A stretch of 64,000 nucleotides of DNA, taken from Hemicentrotus pulcherrimus. Its lineage: Eukaryota; Echinodermata; Echinoidea; Camarodonta; Strongylocentrotidae. Below, one piece after another: positions 58,446-64,000 of this stretch. The notes beneath the pieces were generated by a model. That model was given only the letters and a program-made list of their open reading frames with translations, was not told the origin of the DNA and searched no databases. How positions within the stretch are numbered: position 1 is the stretch's first letter; each line of letters starts with the position of its first letter. The position numbers and the translations under genes are program-made. The stretch covers positions 236,439-300,438 of the forward strand of contig BEXV01000071.1 of assembly GCA_003118195.1 (NCBI GenBank), written 5' to 3'.

Positions 58446-59317
58446 GAAGTTTGCTCCATACTTTTCATCTTTTTCTTATCACATTTTGAATATAAATTCA
58501 CTTGAAGAGCGATCCTTGCAGGGGATATTTCTTTTGCGATATTTTTCCAGTCTAACATATCAAAGAAAGAGCAAACTCACGAAATATTGTTCACTATTAT
58601 ACAAGCGAGAACTCAACCTTCTCTTTAATTCCACGTGGCAATTTTAACATCTAAGCACTTGTTGCAATTATACCCTTTCAGTGTCTATGTGTATTTATAT
58701 TCTAGCCGGCGACATGTTATCCCTCACGTACTTCAATCACTTAAGCTGTTAATCTCGGAGGGATATCGGATGGAGGCAATGCTATCAGCTAGGTCAGGCA
58801 GGCATGAATGAGGGCTGATGTGAGGGGGAGTAATCAACACCTTTTATTATTCAGAAGAAGGGCGACTTGATGGCCCAACGAGTGACAACCGTGGTCCACT
58901 TATCCTATTAAGCGACTGGCAGTCGACCAAGAGTCACTACATAAAGAAACCATGAAAGACAAGGAAAAAAAGAATGACTTTTGGTTCTGTCTTTCTGAGA
59001 GAAAAAAATTGTGCCGTTAAACATTTATAAAACCTATTTATTGTCATCACATTTATTAAAATCGAAAGGTCAAGTTTATATTGGTGTTCATCATGATGTA
59101 CATAAGTCAAATATTTAACTTTGATGTGATATATAGAGGGCAACAACTCATAACCTTGGGGCAAGGCAGACCTAACAGAGTTGAATATACAGATGATAAC
59201 TTTCTTTTATAGACGTTCATAAATCACGTGATCCACGTAAAGTAAACACCTTGAAAATTAGCGTCAAAGTAAATTTGATCTGCGAAAGAGTGGAAACAAA
59301 AAGATACGACCAAAAGG

Positions 59318-59341
59318 ACACGCGCACACACACACACACAC
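59318..59341. repeat. CA dinucleotide repeat
   Basis: About 12 CA units with CGCG at the left edge. Confidence 0.9.
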
Positions 59342-61033
59342 AAATAGTCTCGTGCTTAAGTTTAAGTACAGATGGAAAAGGAAAAAACACAATATAGGGA
59401 TATCAGTGCAGTGGCATATTCAGAAATTGATAAGTATGGGGGCGAAATGAATCGGGCATATCGCACGTCTGTCGACCGAAGGAGGAGGGGGGGGGGTATG
59501 CGCCCCTCGAACACCGCTTTTAAGTTATATTCCTTCATATTGAAGAGTACCGCATATTCATTGCTCCTAGTTATATAAACTTTTACAGAGTTTTTTAAAG
59601 CTTTGTTGTGGGTCTGCTAGTACGATATTATAATGTTATGTGGAAAATAAACGAAATGAATCGTGATGAACCTAAACGAGGACGAATCCTATGGTATTCG
59701 ATATCTTATAACATTCGCAACATGTCACAGTTTACAGTATTACAACATTTTATTTTGGAGAGAGAGACAGAGGAAACAATTTAAAAAGAATTATATAAAG
59801 ATGAATGATGGTGAGGAGAAACAGCATGCCCCCAGAGAGTCATGGTTTGGTATGACACGACATCCGTGTCAAATTTCACGTTCAGCCGGCTGCCATGCAA
59901 CTATATTCATTATATAAACGATAATTCAAGATCGATTTTCTTAAAAGCCTGACTTGTCTGGATTTTAAGAGCCAGTTATTCATTGAGGGATTGTGATAAT
60001 GTGCTGTCACCCCAAGGCAATGGCGGCGACTGATCGAATTGTGCATAGTGTATTGATAAAGATAGCTGTGGCACGTGCATGTATACGCGCTCAAAGGTCA
60101 AATGATAGAGCGTCAAGCAGTTCCCCTCCACACACAATTTTCATGGGAGGGTGCTATGTCGGTGCTCCATGAATTTGACCTCTGAACAAGCACGACTTCC
60201 GTTTCACGTAACTGTTTCTACACTACTAGCTATATAATTATGCACTTATTTATGGACCATGTACGCACGTCTATGCAGAATATAATGCAAAAGCCTAAAG
60301 GCCATATTTTTGCCTGCAGTTAGTGTCGAACAAATTTTCCGAAAATGTGTCTCCATTTTGATGATTGGGAGTAGAGGCACGCATCGAGCAAAATTTGGAG
60401 ATTGGTTAACATTTAGCTGCCGATCAATACCTACAAGCATGTCCCGTAATAGATGAGTCACTCTGTCAATACAAAAAGGAATAATGTGATTACATTTTTA
60501 ATTTTAGAATTGGAGGTCATTATTCGGATTACAAAGATATGTATCTATTTGCAAAAGTGATAATCTGTGATCACTTTTATGGTCTGAATTTATTTTGGCC
60601 CAAGTTTTGTATCCAGTTCTGTGGATTCCTATACAGCAGTAGCTTATTGTAGACAAGATTATTAAGATGAAATGGTAAATAAATAAATAAATGAGTGGAC
60701 AACAACTATGTCGCTCTATAGGTCAAGTTTAATAAATGTTTTGTACAATGAAAGTCTCGTACATTACCGTCTTTTTATCTTTGAGAAGACACTTCATATT
60801 TGACCTAAGCCCGTAAAGTGTCCCTATTTTTTAACCATGTCTAAAGTTTAGACGACGCGACTAAATTTGAACTGTCTCTGAAGTGTTTTGCTGCAAACAA
60901 ACGTACCGTGTTACAAGAGCTAGTCACATATTACTCAAGCTCAGACTGGTGGCAAGTACATGTATACTTCACGGCTTTCGACATGCCGGATCGCTTGAAA
61001 TGACAAGGCTATGATGCAGATAAGAAACACCAT

Positions 61034-61096
61034 AACACACGCACACGCGCGCACACACACACTCACACACACAAACACGCACGCGCGCACACCCCA
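61034..61096. repeat. CA/CG compound microsatellite
   Basis: CACACGCGCGCACACAC-type sequence with a few interruptions; Z-DNA-prone alternating purine-pyrimidine. Confidence 0.9.
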
Positions 61097-62507
61097 CTCG
61101 CACAAGTACATAGAAACAAATGCAATACAGAAGCAGAAAATAAACTTTGCATTATTAAATCTAGTACATATTGCTTTTTTTCTTACGTAATATGGTTTAA
61201 AATATTTTCAAGAAAATGGGACATGAATAGTGCAAAACTTTTCCCTCAATAAACCGGGATTTGTGAAATCAGACTGGGAAGTCGTTAGTGTGTTTACATG
61301 TTTGGAGATAAAAACTGGGAATGACCCCAACCAATACAGTTATGGTGCATGGTAAAGTTTAGAGTTGATGGTACGTTTACAAATTCCAGTTACCCCTGTC
61401 TGTGACAGTTTGCCAAGAATTGTGCATATTCACGCATCTTTTAAGAATGACATATAATGAATTTCAATTTAATTGTATTGATCATCTATTAAACATCTAG
61501 TATAGGTACAAGAAACACTTTTCACATATATATATATATATTTACTTTTCAATGTGAATAGACCCAAGAATGGGTAAAATAAATACAGATATTTTCACTT
61601 AATATCGACAAATACATAACAATAAATTATTGGGGAAATATAATATACCGCGAGTAGATTCGATATTGTGTCTTACCGAACCTTCTATTATCTTCGTTTT
61701 TATTTCAGCTACGATTTCAAACAAGAATATTCTTTGTATGTGTCATGATCATTATTCCACTATTCGGAAGAGTTCCTCCAATTGTGTATCTCAATTGGTG
61801 TTGCTTGATAGACCTTTAGTTTAAGAGGATTTCGATCTGCCTTAAAAACCCTCAATATTTAATGTTTCGAAATATTCAAAATTCAGGAATTCACTCTACA
61901 ACTGGTAAACATTTGGAATGTGGTGTAAGTTCCTATTATATGCATGTGATTCAGTTACTGTAAAGCATAATACTAGTTAGAACAGTTCTATAAAATATCT
62001 AACTGCAGGTAAATTTGTCTGCATAAACCCTTAAAAACATGCCATAAGAAGACCATTTAATCGGACCAGTTCAGTCTGTCCTTCATTAAAAAGGGGTTTT
62101 TCCTAATGAAAAAACTGTTATAACTGATTTTTGTTTTACTGTAAGAAATCAATTGTTTTAGAAAGACATTTCTTTGACTGACATGGGCAAATCATGAAAT
62201 AGAGTGATAATGAATGGGTGCTGTGATTTTTCATGTCAAACGCTAACAGTGAAATAGAATATGAATCACAGTAAAACAATATTCATGTGATTCAAAAATA
62301 TATTCTTTTTTTAGAACGCTATGGCTTTGACCTATTTGAAAAAGTTGCCTTTTTGTACTCGTCCGTCAGTATGAACAATCGAACAAGATGCGTGCGTGTG
62401 CATTTAAGGGTCAAATCAGTGGCTGCTACACTCCTTTTATTTACCAACTGATCAACCTGTTTGACCCCTCAAGCCAGGCATTGTTTTTTCTGGTAGTGGA
62501 CGCTCCC

Positions 62508-62640
62508 TCTCTCTCTCTCTCAAATATAAAACACTCTCTCACTCTCTCTCTCACTCTCTCAATTCTTACTCTCTCCGTGTCTCCAGCCCCTCTGTCTTTA
62601 TGTCTCTGTCTTTCTCTTTCTGTCTCTATATCGCTCTTTC
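62508..62640. repeat. CT-rich microsatellite
   Basis: Imperfect CTCTCT runs. Confidence 0.85.
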
Positions 62641-64000
62641 CTTCTCCTGTCGTGTGTGATTCAATAATGTAGGTTAACTATTTACAGGTAACAAATGGAT
62701 TTGTTTTGCTTAAAAAGCAAACCTCAGGAAATATGCGTTTTTGAACGTCACAAAGGAATACGAAGAAAAAAAACCTTTCCTTAATTTCCTTTTTAAGAGC
62801 GGCAATAATAGCAATAGGAAAGAAAGACACTCTTTTGATAACAAGCAATATGTATCAATACTCGCCTTGCCATTTTGACCTGTTTTCGTGTGACAATACA
62901 ATCCTTTTTTTTCGAATATCGACGAGCAATCGACGAGCATGTTGATCGATGGTGACGTATTCAGTGACTTTTACCATGTTTACAGACGAACAAAGACACG
63001 GTCTGGATACAGTTCAGACAAAACAGAAACAAAACATTTTTTGTTAAATGATAATCATAGTTATAAGAGCATGTATGCAAACAAGATTCACTTGATTTGT
63101 TTTTATTCACATGTTTGTAAACTTTTTTTGGTCATGCCTCTTCTGCATATTACATTTTAATAAATTTATAATATCGTTATATTTTTCTCCATCAACCCTT
63201 CTTCCTGAAAGTAGGTTTTTAATCAATGCCGGGGCGCGAGGAACAATAGAATGAGTCCCGCGTCAGCAATAAATGATGAATGTAGAAAATAGGTTGCAAT
63301 CAATTCTATGACAATAATCAATACTGTATGCTCGATTTTTTTTTCCTTCGCTTCACCTTTTCCCTTATTCTATCGAATAGTTAGGTCGAAATGTTCTGGG
63401 TGCATTGTATTTTTTGTTCTGTATTATTGTGAAATGCTTCGTATCTTGAAAATGAGATTAATACAAATACAAATTACTCCGGAATTGCATTGTAAATCCC
63501 TGTGCTATGCATCAGCCTGATTTAATCACTTTAAAAGGTTTTTTTGCCCATTGCTGCCATCACAACATCCTCCTCCAAGCTGCATAATGTGCAAAATAAA
63601 AGTAAAAGTCGACATTTGCATTATTTATAATACTTTTATGGTTAGTGCAACGGATTTGTCGGCGGAGTTTTTAAACGGAAACAGGTTGTTCCCTTTATTG
63701 ATGAAAAATATTGCACAGAAAAAGAGAGACGGACCTTGAAAAGAATGGAAATGCTTTAATCGTTAACACATCATATATTTTATTTTCCGAACAGTTTTAA
63801 AATGCAAAGAAGAGATAAGGAGACTGGGGCAGAGATAGAGAGAAAGAAAGAGAGAGAGAGAGGGGGGGGTAAAATAACGAAAAGATGTCAGGTTGCGTTT
63901 GTGACAAGACAGTGTTCAATAAGTGCATTTATATCAAATCGGATTTAAAATCTGGCCTGTGCATTTTACACTAGCCCAAAGAGTGTTCGTGGAGGGGAGG

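Larger units (their letters stand above)
58446..64000. other. Gene-poor end of the window
   Basis: No coding exon recognised. Contains CA runs at 59318-59341 and 61034-61096, a CT-rich run at 62508-62640, and a GA then G run at 63838-63869. A stretch at 58690-58930 is less AT-rich and could be regulatory, without firm evidence. Confidence 0.5.

Noticed and set aside
1..64000. CRISPR arrays, operons or prokaryotic systems
   Set aside because: The DNA is eukaryotic, with spliced genes. The tandem arrays have diverged units and no unique spacers or cas-like genes.

Overview
The window is 64 kb of eukaryotic, AT-rich, intron-containing DNA. It has long non-coding stretches, many CT/GA, CA/TG and TA microsatellites, tRNA-derived SINEs and small inverted-repeat elements. 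The repeat types, the compact gene style and an SLC5A8/12-type carboxylate transporter suggest a marine invertebrate deuterostome, most likely an echinoderm such as a sea urchin. This is inference; no species-diagnostic gene is present. Three runs of N (4344-4520, 31627-32346, 48510-48650) show that it is draft assembly.

Layout: (1) 1-6422 carries the last two coding exons (477-620, 6329-6422) of an unidentified plus-strand gene, separated by a 5.7 kb intron that contains a strong RNA-type hairpin at 5777-5850. (2) 6423-10949 is AT-rich, probable long 3'UTR and intergenic DNA. (3) 10950-12184 is a 1.2 kb degenerate tandem array built on a GATAAGTGCCCCTTTT-like word. (4) 12185-13164 is a CpG-containing promoter-like interval with opposed G-runs, a CACGTG E-box and a CRE-like site. 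(5) 13165-24940 is a complete 14-exon plus-strand gene for a sodium-coupled monocarboxylate transporter of the SLC5A8/SLC5A12 group (636 codons). Every splice junction is GT-AG and phase-consistent, but codon 92, normally Tyr in this family, is TAA. (6) 24941 to about 28350 is its 3'UTR and flank, with a tandem duplication of about 240 bp. (7) From about 28.4 kb to the end I find no protein-coding gene. This part holds microsatellites, a LINE 3' relic (about 36.9 kb), several tandem or inverted repeat units, candidate MITEs (51.8, 53.2, 57.6 kb) and a tRNA-like fragment (55.95 kb).

The two genes are in the same orientation and I see no functional link between them. The points most worth checking are the in-frame stop in an otherwise intact transporter, the 27-bp hairpin with a second related hairpin 25 kb away, the GATA-bearing array upstream of the transporter, and the set of small palindromic elements. 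I do not see a clearly new multi-gene system.
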